Below are positions 53,195 to 61,370 of a DNA stretch of 64,000 nucleotides, in pieces. The translations under genes and the position numbers were made by a program. The stretch is taken from positions 1-64,000 of the forward strand of contig JBCCIS010000015.1 in assembly GCA_039028155.1 (NCBI GenBank), read 5' to 3'. Under the pieces are notes generated by a model. It saw nothing but the letters and a program-made list of their open reading frames with translations, did not search any database and was not told where the DNA came from. Every line of letters begins with the position of its first letter. Positions within the stretch are counted from its first letter, which is position 1. The stretch comes from Pseudomonadota bacterium (GTDB lineage: Bacteria; Pseudomonadota; Alphaproteobacteria; SP197).

Positions 53195-53692
53195 ATGGCG
53201 AGCGAGGCCCCTCGCGTCGGGATTATCATGGGCAGTCAGTCGGACTGGGAGACCATGCGCCACGCGGCCGAAACGCTGGAGGAGCTGGGTGTGGCCTGTG
53301 AATCCAAGATCATGTCAGCGCACCGGACGCCCGACCGCATGTTCGCCTACGCGGAGGCCGCCAAGGGGCGCGGGCTGCAGGTCATCATCGCCGGCGCCGG
53401 CGGCGCGGCGCATTTGCCGGGCATGACGGCGTCGAAGACACCGCTGCCGGTGCTTGGCGTCCCGGTCGAAAGCAAGGCGCTGAGCGGCATGGACAGTCTG
53501 CTCTCCATCGCCCAGATGCCCGGTGGCATCCCGGTCGGCACGCTCGCGATCGGCCGCGCCGGCGCGATCAACGCGGCGCTTCTGGCCGCCGCCATCGTCG
53601 CCCTGCAGGATGACAAGGTGGCCCAGGCGCTGGATGCCTGGCGGGCCAATCAAACCGCGAACGTGGCCGATGAACCGGTCGATCAGGCTTGA
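53195..53692 (+). CDS. purE: 5-(carboxyamino)imidazole ribonucleotide mutase
   Basis: 165 residues, class I PurE. It rearranges N5-CAIR to CAIR in purine synthesis. Motifs are [70 protein letters not shown] and [29 protein letters not shown]. The 245-base gap upstream (52950-53194) has only a weak CCTCCG/CGGAGG hairpin and no gene. Its stop overlaps the start of purK. Confidence 0.97.
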   Translation: MASEAPRVGIIMGSQSDWETMRHAAETLEELGVACESKIMSAHRTPDRMFAYAEAAKGRGLQVIIAGAGGAAHLPGMTASKTPLPVLGVPVESKALSGMDSLLSIAQMPGGIPVGTLAIGRAGAINAALLAAAIVALQDDKVAQALDAWRANQTANVADEPVDQA

Positions 53693-54795
53693 GCGGCGCG
53701 GGCGTGGCTGACGACGGACGGGTTATCGCGCCCGGCGGCACGATCGGTATTGTCGGTGGCGGCCAGCTGGGCCGCATGGCGGCCCTTGCCGCCGCGCCGC
53801 TCGGCTACCGCTGCCATGTCTTTTGTCCCGACGCGGATAGCCCGGCCGAACAGGTCGCCGACAAGGCGACGGTCGCGCCCTATGATGATGCAGAGGCGCT
53901 CGACCGGTTCGCCTCAGAGGTCGACGTCATCACCTATGAGTTCGAGAACCTGCCAACCGAAGCCTTCGCGCGCATGGGCCAGAAGGCACCGGTGCGCCCG
54001 CACTGGCGCTGCCTGGAGACGACCCAGCACCGGGTGACGGAAAAGGACTTCATCAACGCGCAAGGTATCGGCACCGCGCCCTACCAATTGGTGCGCGGGC
54101 CCGACGAGCTTGCCACGGCACTAGAAGCGATCGGCACGCCGGCGGTCCTGAAGACGACCCGGCTGGGCTATGACGGCAAAGGCCAAGTCGGGATCGGGGA
54201 CGGCGACGACCCAGCCGAGGCGTGGACCGCCATGAACGGCGACGAAGGCGTGCTGGAAGGTTTTGTCGGTTTCCGCTGCGAGGTCTCGGCGATCATCGCG
54301 CGCGGGCTGGACGGCAAGACCGCGGCCTTCGACGTGGTCGAGAACCGGCACGCCAACCACATACTGGCAACGACGACGGCGCCCGCCTCCATCTCTGACG
54401 ATCTGGCGCGCGAGGCCCAGGCGATGGCGGCGACGCTTGCTTCGGCCCTTGACCTGGTCGGCCTGCTGGCGGTCGAGATGTTCGTCACGTCCGACGACCG
54501 GCTGCTGGTCAACGAGCTGGCGGCGCGGCCGCACAATTCCGGCCACTGGTCGATCGACGCCTGCCATGCCAGCCAGTTCGAACAGTTCGTGCGCGCCGTC
54601 TGCGGCCTGCCCCTGGGCGATCCGACCCGCCACAGCGACGCCGTCATGACCAATCTGTTGGGCGACGACATCGACCAATGGCAGACGCTGGTCGCCGAAC
54701 CCAATGCGCATCTGCACCTCTACGGCAAGGCCGAAGCCCGACCGGGCCGCAAGATGGGACATGTGACGCGGGTCGGCGCGCTGACAGAGCGCTGA
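53689..54795 (+). CDS. purK: 5-(carboxyamino)imidazole ribonucleotide synthase
   Basis: 368 residues starting at TTG 53689 (TTGA overlap with the purE stop); a GTG at 53704 gives a shorter start closer to the conserved core. It carboxylates AIR with ATP and bicarbonate to N5-CAIR. The ATP-grasp fold has [47 protein letters not shown] and [18 protein letters not shown]. purE and purK form one operon, translationally coupled. Confidence 0.96.
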   Translation: MSGAGVADDGRVIAPGGTIGIVGGGQLGRMAALAAAPLGYRCHVFCPDADSPAEQVADKATVAPYDDAEALDRFASEVDVITYEFENLPTEAFARMGQKAPVRPHWRCLETTQHRVTEKDFINAQGIGTAPYQLVRGPDELATALEAIGTPAVLKTTRLGYDGKGQVGIGDGDDPAEAWTAMNGDEGVLEGFVGFRCEVSAIIARGLDGKTAAFDVVENRHANHILATTTAPASISDDLAREAQAMAATLASALDLVGLLAVEMFVTSDDRLLVNELAARPHNSGHWSIDACHASQFEQFVRAVCGLPLGDPTRHSDAVMTNLLGDDIDQWQTLVAEPNAHLHLYGKAEARPGRKMGHVTRVGALTER

Positions 54796-54815
54796 AGCCG
54801 GAAGCGCGTGGGCTG

Positions 54816-55424
54816 TTACGTCACGCGCGTCTGCTCCAACCCGGCGACAAAACGCGTCATCAGTGTCTCGGCCATCGCGTGGACGGTCTGGTCGGAGACG
54901 ATCTGGAGCTTGCCTGAACCGGACAGCGAGCAGATACCGTGCAGGCTGGCCCATAAGATCCTCGCCGCGTCTTTCAGATTGTCGCGGTCGAGATCGGGCA
55001 GACGGCGGGCAAGTGTCGTTTCGATCAGGCCGAGGACCTGGTCAATCTTCTGTAGATACCAATCCGGCAGCGCCGCATCGCCGGATAGCCGGTGTTCGAA
55101 CAAGACGCCCCAGAGATTCCGGTTGCCGTCGAGAAATGCGAGATAGCCCGCGAGCAGTGCCTTGAGATCGCGCGCCGGATCGTCGGTCTTGGCGACCTGC
55201 ATCAGGTCGTCATAGAGCGCATCCAGGGTGCGGCCGTTCATGTGAACGATCAGATCGTCGAGGTCGTCGAAGACGTTGTAGAGCGTCCCCGGCGAATAGC
55301 CGATCGCGTGAGCGACACGACGCGCGGTGAGCGCCGACAGGCCGTCCTCACGGATAATGTCGCGCGCCGCAGCCAGGGCGAGATCATAGAGTTCCTCGCG
55401 GCTGTGATCGGTTCTGCGCGGCAT
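54816..55424 (-). CDS. TetR-family regulator of the ynb-like phospholipid operon
   Basis: 202 residues from the ATG at 55424 (MPRRTDHSREELYDLALAAA); the frame extends to 55490 across the intergenic dyads, which argues against an earlier start. The N-terminal HTH is GLSALTARRVAHAIGYSPGTLYNVFDDLDDLI. The C-terminal domain is TetR_C-like with WYLQKIDQVLGLIETTLARR and ILWASLHGICSL, a ligand-binding type seen near lipid and fatty-acid genes. It is divergent from ynbA, and its predicted operators are the 13-base dyads at 55471 and 55500. The ligand is unknown; a lipid or acyl compound is plausible. Confidence 0.9.
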   Translation of the reverse strand: MPRRTDHSREELYDLALAAARDIIREDGLSALTARRVAHAIGYSPGTLYNVFDDLDDLIVHMNGRTLDALYDDLMQVAKTDDPARDLKALLAGYLAFLDGNRNLWGVLFEHRLSGDAALPDWYLQKIDQVLGLIETTLARRLPDLDRDNLKDAARILWASLHGICSLSGSGKLQIVSDQTVHAMAETLMTRFVAGLEQTRVT

Positions 55425-55470
55425 TTTCCCTGCTTTTTCCGTTAGTTCCGTTGATCTGAGAAAATTATAT

Positions 55471-55515
55471 TGAACGTCGTTCATAATCAACCCATATTTT
55501 GAACGTTGTTCAAAA
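55471..55515. promoter_or_regulatory. Twin TetR operators
   Basis: TGAACGTCGTTCA (55471-55483) and TTTTGAAC-GTT-GTTCAAAA (55497-55515, core TGAACGTTGTTCA at 55500-55512) are two near-identical dyads 29 bases apart, centred between the divergent TetR and ynbA genes. The spacing and symmetry fit two TetR dimers that could repress both promoters. No clear -10/-35 pair can be fixed in the same stretch. Confidence 0.75.
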
Positions 55516-55535
55516 CAGCCTTGTGAGAGAACCTG

Positions 55536-56186
55536 GTGTCGCTCTACAGCCTGAAGCCACGCTTCCAGTCCCTGTTACAGCCGCTGGCCAGCGCGCTGGC
55601 GCGCCGCCGGGTTTCGGCGAACCAGGTCACCCTGACGGCAGCATTGGGGTCGCTTGTTGTCGGCGCCATCGTGTTCGGCCTTGCCAGCACGCGCTGGATC
55701 TTTTTGCTGATCCCTATCTGGCTTTTCGCGCGCATGGCGCTCAACGCGCTGGACGGCATGATCGCCCGCGACTTCAACCAGATGAGCAAACTGGGCGCTT
55801 ATCTGAACGAGCTTTCGGACGTCGTCTCCGACACGGCGATCTACCTGCCTTTCGTCTTGATAGCCCCCTTCAACGGTTATTCCGTCGCTATCGTCATCTA
55901 TCTGTGCGTCCTGTCGGAGTTCGCCGGCGTCCTTGGCCCGACGGTGGGCGCGGAACGACGTTACGACGGCCCTATGGGCAAGAGCGACCGCGCGCTTGTC
56001 TTCGGCGTACTGGGCCTTGCCGTCGCATGCACGACGACCCTGCCGGCCTGGCTTGCCTGGTTGTTCCCGGTCATGGCCGTCGCTCTGCTTATCACGATCG
56101 TCAACCGCGTGCGCGGCGGACTGGCTGCATCACGCGCGACCTTGGCATCCCTGCCCCAATCCCAACGCCCCAGCTCCCAGGAGTGA
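55536..56186 (+). CDS. ynbA: CDP-alcohol phosphatidyltransferase, YnbA-like
   Basis: 216 residues from GTG at 55536, with several TM helices (VTLTAALGSLVVGAIVFGL, WIFLLIPIWLFARMAL). The CDP-alcohol motif is ARMALNALDGMIAR then GAYLNELSDVVSD: the canonical D(x2)DG(x2)AR(x8)G(x3)D(x3)D reads N70-D73-G74-A77-R78-G87-N91-D95, so two of four metal-binding Asp are Asn, with an extra Asp99. E. coli YnbA, recalled from memory, has the same Asn pattern and the GKSDRAL-type block. It would transfer a phosphatidyl group from CDP-diacylglycerol to an alcohol. The alcohol is unknown. Confidence 0.85.
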   Translation: MSLYSLKPRFQSLLQPLASALARRRVSANQVTLTAALGSLVVGAIVFGLASTRWIFLLIPIWLFARMALNALDGMIARDFNQMSKLGAYLNELSDVVSDTAIYLPFVLIAPFNGYSVAIVIYLCVLSEFAGVLGPTVGAERRYDGPMGKSDRALVFGVLGLAVACTTTLPAWLAWLFPVMAVALLITIVNRVRGGLAASRATLASLPQSQRPSSQE

Positions 56187-56193
56187 CCCCACC

Positions 56194-57951
56194 ATGAAAT
56201 CACGAACGGTCACCGAAACGACCTTTAGCGCCCATGACGGCGCCAACCTGTTCTATCGCCATTGGCCCGCCCTGACCGACAATCCGAGAGGCGCCATCGT
56301 CCTGCTGCATCGCGGGCACGAGCACTCCGGGCGCATCGCCCACGTTGTCAGTGAACTGAACCTGCCGGAGTATTCATTCTTTGCCTGGGACGCGCGCGGT
56401 CACGGCCTGTCTGCCGGTGAGCGCGGCTTCAGCCCGAGTGCCGCGACATCGGTGCGGGACGTCAAGAGCTTCGTCGACCACATCGTTTCCGCGCACAGCG
56501 TGCAGGCCTCCAACATCGTCGTGATCGGACAGAGCATCGGCGCGGTCCTGGCCACCGCTTGGGTACACGATTACGCTCCCGACATCCGCGCGCTAGTGCT
56601 GGCCGCGCCAGCCTTCAGCGTCAACTTGCGCATTCCTCTGGCGCGGTCCGCGTTGCGGCTGAAGCAAGCGGTTGGCGGCAACTTCTTCGTCAAAAGCTAT
56701 GTTACGGCGAAAAAGTTGACGCGCGATCCCGCGCGCATCGCCACTTACAACGACGACCCGCTGATCTCGCGTCCGATTGCATCGAACATGCTGCTGGACC
56801 TGCACGACCTGTCGGCACGCCTTGTCGAAGACGCTGCCGCGATCACCACCCCGACACAGGTACTGATCGCGGGCAAAGACCGTGTCGTCGACCCGGCGCC
56901 GCAGCACCGCTTCTATGAGCGGCTTGGCACACCAGTCAAAGAACGTCATGTCTTCCCCGGTCTTCTGCACGATGTGCTGGGTGAAAAGGACAGGCAACAG
57001 GTTATCAAGAGCGTGCGCGCGTTCGTCCTGGCGAATTTTGATAGACCAGCCGCTGCGCCATCGCTCTTGGACGCTGACAAACACGGTGCGACGCGACGCG
57101 AAGTCGACCGGTTGCGCACGCCGTTGCCCGCCTACTCGCCGAAGGCCCTCTACTGGGCCGGCCTGCGGTTGGCACTACGGCTTGGCGGCTGGTTCTCCAA
57201 AGGTCTGCGCATCGGCCGCCGCTACGGCTTCAACTCCGGAACTATGCTGGACTACGTCTATCAGAACAGGCCCAAGGGCTTGACGCCGTTGGGCCGCGCG
57301 CTTGACCGCGCCTATCTGAATGCCATCGGCTGGAAGGGTATCCGTCAGCGCAAACCGCACCTTGAAGAACTGCTTCGATCTGCTATCGCGCGCGTGCGTG
57401 ACGCCGGTCAGCCCCTGCACATTCTTGATCTCGCTGCCGGGCGTGGCCGCTACGTTCTGGATGTGGTCGAAGCCGTCGATCCGCCGCCGCAGTCCGTCCT
57501 GTTGCGCGATATCAGCGATGTGAACGTTGAAGGCGGAACCGAATTGATCGCTTATCGAGGTTTGGACGACACCGTCACCTTTGCCAAAGGTGACGCGTTC
57601 GATACGGACGACATCGCCGCCATCGATCCCAGGCCGACGGTCGCCATCGTGTCCGGCCTCTATGAATTGGTCCCGGACAACGCGGCTGTTCGCGACTCAC
57701 TGGAAGGACTTGGGCAGGCCGTGCGCGACGGCGGCTATCTAATCTATACAGGTCAACCCTGGCACCCGCAGCTGGAGATGATCGCCCGTACGCTGACCGA
57801 CCATAAAGATGGCGAACCATGGATCATGCGGCGGCGTAGTCAGGTCGAACTGGACCAGCTTGTCGCCGCCGCCGGTTTCAAGAAGATCGACCAGCGGATC
57901 GATGAGTGGGGAATTTTCACGGTTTCCCTGGCGCAGAAGATAGCGTCATGA
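56194..57951 (+). CDS. ynbC: Alpha/beta-hydrolase fused to SAM-dependent methyltransferase, YnbC-like
   Basis: 585 residues from ATG 56194, matching the 585-residue E. coli YnbC as recalled. N-terminal hydrolase (about 20-285): LHRGHEHSGR, nucleophile IGQSIGAV with Ser114, acid Asp229/233 in AGKDRVVD, His259 in GLLHDVLGE. A linker with the hydrophobic ALYWAGLRLALRLGGWF (318-334) precedes a class I methyltransferase (about 385-585) with motif I LHILDLAAGRGRY (408-420) and VSGLYELVPDN. A hydrolase plus methyltransferase suggests a lipid head-group is trimmed or methylated. It follows ynbA by 7 bases and overlaps the acyltransferase start by 4. Confidence 0.88.
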   Translation: MKSRTVTETTFSAHDGANLFYRHWPALTDNPRGAIVLLHRGHEHSGRIAHVVSELNLPEYSFFAWDARGHGLSAGERGFSPSAATSVRDVKSFVDHIVSAHSVQASNIVVIGQSIGAVLATAWVHDYAPDIRALVLAAPAFSVNLRIPLARSALRLKQAVGGNFFVKSYVTAKKLTRDPARIATYNDDPLISRPIASNMLLDLHDLSARLVEDAAAITTPTQVLIAGKDRVVDPAPQHRFYERLGTPVKERHVFPGLLHDVLGEKDRQQVIKSVRAFVLANFDRPAAAPSLLDADKHGATRREVDRLRTPLPAYSPKALYWAGLRLALRLGGWFSKGLRIGRRYGFNSGTMLDYVYQNRPKGLTPLGRALDRAYLNAIGWKGIRQRKPHLEELLRSAIARVRDAGQPLHILDLAAGRGRYVLDVVEAVDPPPQSVLLRDISDVNVEGGTELIAYRGLDDTVTFAKGDAFDTDDIAAIDPRPTVAIVSGLYELVPDNAAVRDSLEGLGQAVRDGGYLIYTGQPWHPQLEMIARTLTDHKDGEPWIMRRRSQVELDQLVAAAGFKKIDQRIDEWGIFTVSLAQKIAS

Positions 57952-58658
57952 CCGCCATTATCGACCCCGCCTACGCCGACCAGACGTGGCATGGGCCGTC
58001 GGCTCTCAGGCGATGGCTAGCGGCTTTGTGCACGATCGCGTTGCTTCTGTTCGTACGGGTGATGACGGCGGCGACAGCCCATTGGGTGGAGTCCAAACCA
58101 CAACCCCGAAAGCGCATCTATTTCGCCAATCACACCAGCAATGGCGACTTCGTTCTCATCTGGTCGGCACTTCCCCGTTCCCTGCGCGAGATGACGAGGC
58201 CCGTGGCCGGCGCCGACTACTGGCTGAAGAACGCGCTTCAGCGTTTCGTAGCGAGGGATGTCTTTGGCTCGGTCTTGATCGACCGATGTCGTTCGGCTGC
58301 CGCCGACGAGGCGCTTCGGCGCATGGCCGACGCGCTAGACGAAGGCGCGTCGCTTATCCTGTTTCCCGAGGGCACACGCAACATGACTGACATGCCCTTG
58401 CTGCCGTTTAAAAGCGGCCTCTACCACCTGGCCAAGCAGTGTCCCGATGTCGAGGTCGTGCCGGTCTGGTTGTCAAACACCGGCCGCGTTTTGCCTAAAG
58501 GCGAGATCATTCCTGTACCGCTGCGCTGCGGCGTAACCTTTGGTGCGCCGCTGAGATTGAGCCCGGGCGAAGCGAAAACTGCGTTTCTTGATCGCGCTTC
58601 GAGCGCGCTTTTGGCTCTTGCGCCTCCAACACATCTCAAGCCGGCGGATGTGTCATGA
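57948..58658 (+). CDS. 1-acyl-sn-glycerol-3-phosphate acyltransferase-like (PlsC family)
   Basis: 236 residues from ATG 57948 (overlapping the ynbC stop). An N-terminal TM segment (LAALCTIALLLFVRVMTA) precedes the acyltransferase motifs: HX4D as FANHTSNGD, then LFPEGTRN and LPFKSGLYHLA. PlsC enzymes acylate lysophosphatidate to phosphatidate, the substrate of the following CdsA-like enzyme. It has an ATG stop-start overlap (58655-58658) with that gene. E. coli ynb genes do not carry this acyltransferase as far as I recall. Confidence 0.92.
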   Translation: MTAIIDPAYADQTWHGPSALRRWLAALCTIALLLFVRVMTAATAHWVESKPQPRKRIYFANHTSNGDFVLIWSALPRSLREMTRPVAGADYWLKNALQRFVARDVFGSVLIDRCRSAAADEALRRMADALDEGASLILFPEGTRNMTDMPLLPFKSGLYHLAKQCPDVEVVPVWLSNTGRVLPKGEIIPVPLRCGVTFGAPLRLSPGEAKTAFLDRASSALLALAPPTHLKPADVS

Positions 58659-59599
58659 CATCCACGCTTCACCTGCTGTCGCTTCTGGGCGGGCTCGTCG
58701 CGGTACTGACGCTGGCGACCGTCGCAGGCCGCACGCTGGCCAATGCGGGTCGAGCCACCATTCCAGCAGACGTCGTGGTCGACGTGAATCGGCGGATCAA
58801 TTCATGGTGGGTCATGGTGGGTTTATTGGGCCTGGGTTTTCTGCTCGGCGAAACCGGCGTCACGCTCCTTTTCGCCCTTTTGTCTTTTGCCGCTTTGCGC
58901 GAGTTCTTGTCGCTGACTGACACTAGACGCAGAGATCACTGGGTCCTGCTCAGCGCGTTTTTTGTCGTGCTCCCGGTCCAGTACTTTTTGGTTTGGCAGG
59001 GCTGGCTGGTCTTTGCCGCTCTTTTCATCCCCATCGCCGTGTTCCTCGCGCTCCCCATCGTCAGCGCCTTGCAGGGCGATACCACAGGCTACCTCGGGCG
59101 CATCGCAACGACGCAGTGGGCAGTGACGCTGTGCATCTATTGCCTGTCCTACGTCCCCATGCTGATGAACCTCGACCTGCAGGGTTACGATCAGCGTCAC
59201 CTGCTGCTCGTTGCTTTCTTTCTTGTCGTCGTTCAGGCCAGTGATGTCTTTCAATTCGTCTGGGGCAAGCTCGTTGGCCGCCACAAGATCGCACCCGCGC
59301 TGTCACCGTCAAAGACGGTCGAGGGTTTGGCGGGCGGCGTTCTCAGCGCAGCTGCACTGGGCGCAGCTCTTTGGTGGGTCACGCCGTTCGACCCGGTAGA
59401 GGCGGCGGCAATGGCACTCGTCATTGCCATCATGGGTTTCCTTGGCGGGCTCGTGATGTCGGCGATCAAACGGGACCGCGGGGTCAAAGACTGGGGCAAC
59501 ATGATCGCCGGCCACGGCGGTGTTCTCGACCGGCTTGATTCCGTCGTCTTTTCCGCGCCCGCCTTTTTCCTGATCCTGCAGTACGGCTGGACACTCTGA
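58655..59599 (+). CDS. ynbB: Phosphatidate cytidylyltransferase, CdsA/YnbB-like
   Basis: 314 residues with about eight TM helices (e.g. SWWVMVGLLGLGFLLGETGVTLLFALLSFAAL). The CdsA signature is SAIKRDRGVKDWGNMIAGHGG then VLDRLDS, near residues 268-290. It makes CDP-diacylglycerol, the donor for YnbA, so this operon would form its own route from lysophosphatidate to a phosphatidyl-alcohol. A separate housekeeping cdsA is expected elsewhere. It is the last gene of the operon; a 94-base gap follows. Confidence 0.92.
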   Translation: MTSTLHLLSLLGGLVAVLTLATVAGRTLANAGRATIPADVVVDVNRRINSWWVMVGLLGLGFLLGETGVTLLFALLSFAALREFLSLTDTRRRDHWVLLSAFFVVLPVQYFLVWQGWLVFAALFIPIAVFLALPIVSALQGDTTGYLGRIATTQWAVTLCIYCLSYVPMLMNLDLQGYDQRHLLLVAFFLVVVQASDVFQFVWGKLVGRHKIAPALSPSKTVEGLAGGVLSAAALGAALWWVTPFDPVEAAAMALVIAIMGFLGGLVMSAIKRDRGVKDWGNMIAGHGGVLDRLDSVVFSAPAFFLILQYGWTL

Positions 59600-59693
59600 T
59601 AAGGTAAAGCCATCCGCACGGCAGCGAACAAGGCGCGTCCATCGCGTCATCAGGCGATTTGCGGTACCGTTCACGGGCAACCAGGAGAGCGGC

Positions 59694-60269
59694 ATGTTGC
59701 ATTGGGCCATGCTCGCCATTGCGGCGTTTCTCTGGATCGGCCCGGTCGGGGCCGACTTCGCAGCAGGAGAAGATGCCTTTGAGCGCGGTGACTACAAGAC
59801 CGCACTCGCGGAACTTTTGCCGCTCGCCGAGTCCGGCGACGCGCTTTCCCAGTTCGCCGTCGGTGTAATCCACAGCGGCGGATACGGTATGCCGGTCGAC
59901 TCCGCCACGGCCGCCAAGTGGTTTCGTCTGGCCGCCGACCAAGGACACGGCGAGGCGCAGTACGCGCTCGGCTCGCTCTACGAGTGGGGTTCGGGCGTGC
60001 CGCAGGACGTCGCCAAGGCCGCCTCCTTGTATCAAGAAGCCGCCGATCAGGATGTCGCCGGGGCGCAGTACAGACTTGCGCTGCTCTATCTCGAGGGCGA
60101 AGGCGTCACCCAGGACTACGTCGACGCCTATATGTGGATGCGCCTGGCCGATGATGCCGGTGACGCGGATGCGGCCGAGGCGCGCGAACTCATGAGCGGG
60201 CTGATGACACCGGCGGAGATCGACGCGGCCGAGCGCATGGCAGACGGTTGGCAGTACACCAATCCATGA
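59694..60269 (+). CDS. Sel1-repeat (SLR) exported protein
   Basis: 191 residues with a signal peptide (MLHWAMLAIAAFLWIGPVGAD). Sel1 TPR-like repeats follow, e.g. AAKWFRLAADQGHGEAQYALGSLYEWGSGVPQ and AASLYQEAADQDVAGAQYRLALLYLEGEGVTQ. A C-terminal stretch (PAEIDAAERMADGWQ) closes it. AGGAGA lies 7 bases before the ATG. Such proteins are periplasmic interaction platforms. It may be co-transcribed with the unknown exported gene 19 bases downstream. Confidence 0.9.
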   Translation: MLHWAMLAIAAFLWIGPVGADFAAGEDAFERGDYKTALAELLPLAESGDALSQFAVGVIHSGGYGMPVDSATAAKWFRLAADQGHGEAQYALGSLYEWGSGVPQDVAKAASLYQEAADQDVAGAQYRLALLYLEGEGVTQDYVDAYMWMRLADDAGDADAAEARELMSGLMTPAEIDAAERMADGWQYTNP

Positions 60270-60288
60270 CCGGCACTGGCACAACCCG

Positions 60289-60834
60289 ATGACCCGTGAC
60301 CTGCAAGCAGCGGCAACCGCCGTTGTGCTAGTTCTTGCCGCCAGCTCTGTCCTGGCGGACGATGCCGATGCTGTTCGCGCCGAGTTGCTGGCGATGGACG
60401 CCCTAAACGGCGACTTCGAAGATGACGAGGCTCATGCCCGCGTCGCGTCCGGCTTCGACCCCGACGATCCTTGTGTTCTGGTATCGACAACGACGTTTCT
60501 GAGGCAACCCGAGCGGCCGGAGGACGCCGTCATCCTCATCATGGTGTGGGACGTTCTGGAGGTCACCTTCGACTTTTCCGCAGCGACATTGCTGAATGTC
60601 GCAGTCCACAACGCATGCTCAGACGCGGTCGCCCAGTGCGAGGCGACAGCCATGCTGAACTTTGACGGTCCGGCTGCTCACTACCGGGTCGGCGGCGGAG
60701 ACTATGCGCCTTTGAAGAACAAGAAGCCTGAACCATCGGAGTTCTTTGCCCTCAACTTCCAGAACGCCGAGGAGGCCGCGCGCGCCCGCGACCTGTTCCT
60801 GGAACTGGCGGCCGCATGCGGGCCACAGCCGTGA
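60289..60834 (+). CDS. Exported protein of unknown function
   Basis: 181 residues beginning MTRDLQAAATAVVLVLAASSVLAD, a signal peptide. The rest has no known motif: acidic N-terminus (DADAVRAELLAMDALNGDFED), a beta-rich middle (CVLVSTTTFLRQPERPEDAVILIMVWDVLEVTFDFS), an isolated pair of Cys and a C-terminal helix (EEAARARDLFLELAA). Context is 19 bases after the Sel1 gene and overlapping the P-loop gene. I do not recognise the family. Confidence 0.75.
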   Translation: MTRDLQAAATAVVLVLAASSVLADDADAVRAELLAMDALNGDFEDDEAHARVASGFDPDDPCVLVSTTTFLRQPERPEDAVILIMVWDVLEVTFDFSAATLLNVAVHNACSDAVAQCEATAMLNFDGPAAHYRVGGGDYAPLKNKKPEPSEFFALNFQNAEEAARARDLFLELAAACGPQP

Positions 60835-61346
60835 GCGGCGACGGCGTGCTTGTCACCGGCGTCTATGGCACCGGTAAGACATCGGTCGTCGAGGAGATGG
60901 CGGGCATCATGGAAGCGGCCGGTCTGAACTATGGCGCGATCGACCTGGATTGGCTCAGGTGGTTCGATGCCGATATCGACGAGGCGCGGTATCAGACGAT
61001 CTTCCTGGCCAACGTCACGTCCATCACCACGGCTTATCTGGATGCCGGCGTCGAGCGGTTCGCGCTGGCCGGCGCGATCGCCGATCAGGCGGCTCTGGCG
61101 GCGCTTCGCGAGGCCCTGCCCTTCCCCGTGCGTGTGGTGCGGCTGACACTGCCGTTGGAAGAGATTGCCGCGCGGCTAGGCAGCGCGGTCACGGCCGAAC
61201 GCGCCGATGATCTGCGCGTCGCCGCCGAGTGGCTCGCCAAGGGCATCGGCCGCGATATCGAGGACATTGCCGTCACCAACGACAAGCCGGTCCGTGAGAC
61301 GGCCCTGGAGGTGCTTGGTTGGCTGGACTGGATGCCGTCGCCCTGA
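60816..61346 (+). CDS. P-loop nucleotide-binding protein (kinase-like)
   Basis: 176 residues from ATG 60816; a GTG at 60831 that overlaps the previous stop is an alternative. The Walker A is VTGVYGTGKTSV (G15-K21-T22). ALIDLDWLRW-type AIDLDWLRWF supplies the Walker B-like acid, and RLTLPLEEIAARLGSAVTAER fits the LID-type region of gluconate-kinase or AAA_33-like small kinases. The substrate is unknown. It sits in a short set with the two exported proteins upstream; a shared function is unclear. Confidence 0.8.
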   Translation: MRATAVSGDGVLVTGVYGTGKTSVVEEMAGIMEAAGLNYGAIDLDWLRWFDADIDEARYQTIFLANVTSITTAYLDAGVERFALAGAIADQAALAALREALPFPVRVVRLTLPLEEIAARLGSAVTAERADDLRVAAEWLAKGIGRDIEDIAVTNDKPVRETALEVLGWLDWMPSP

Positions 61347-61370
61347 CGCGTGCCGGACCGCACGTCAGGC

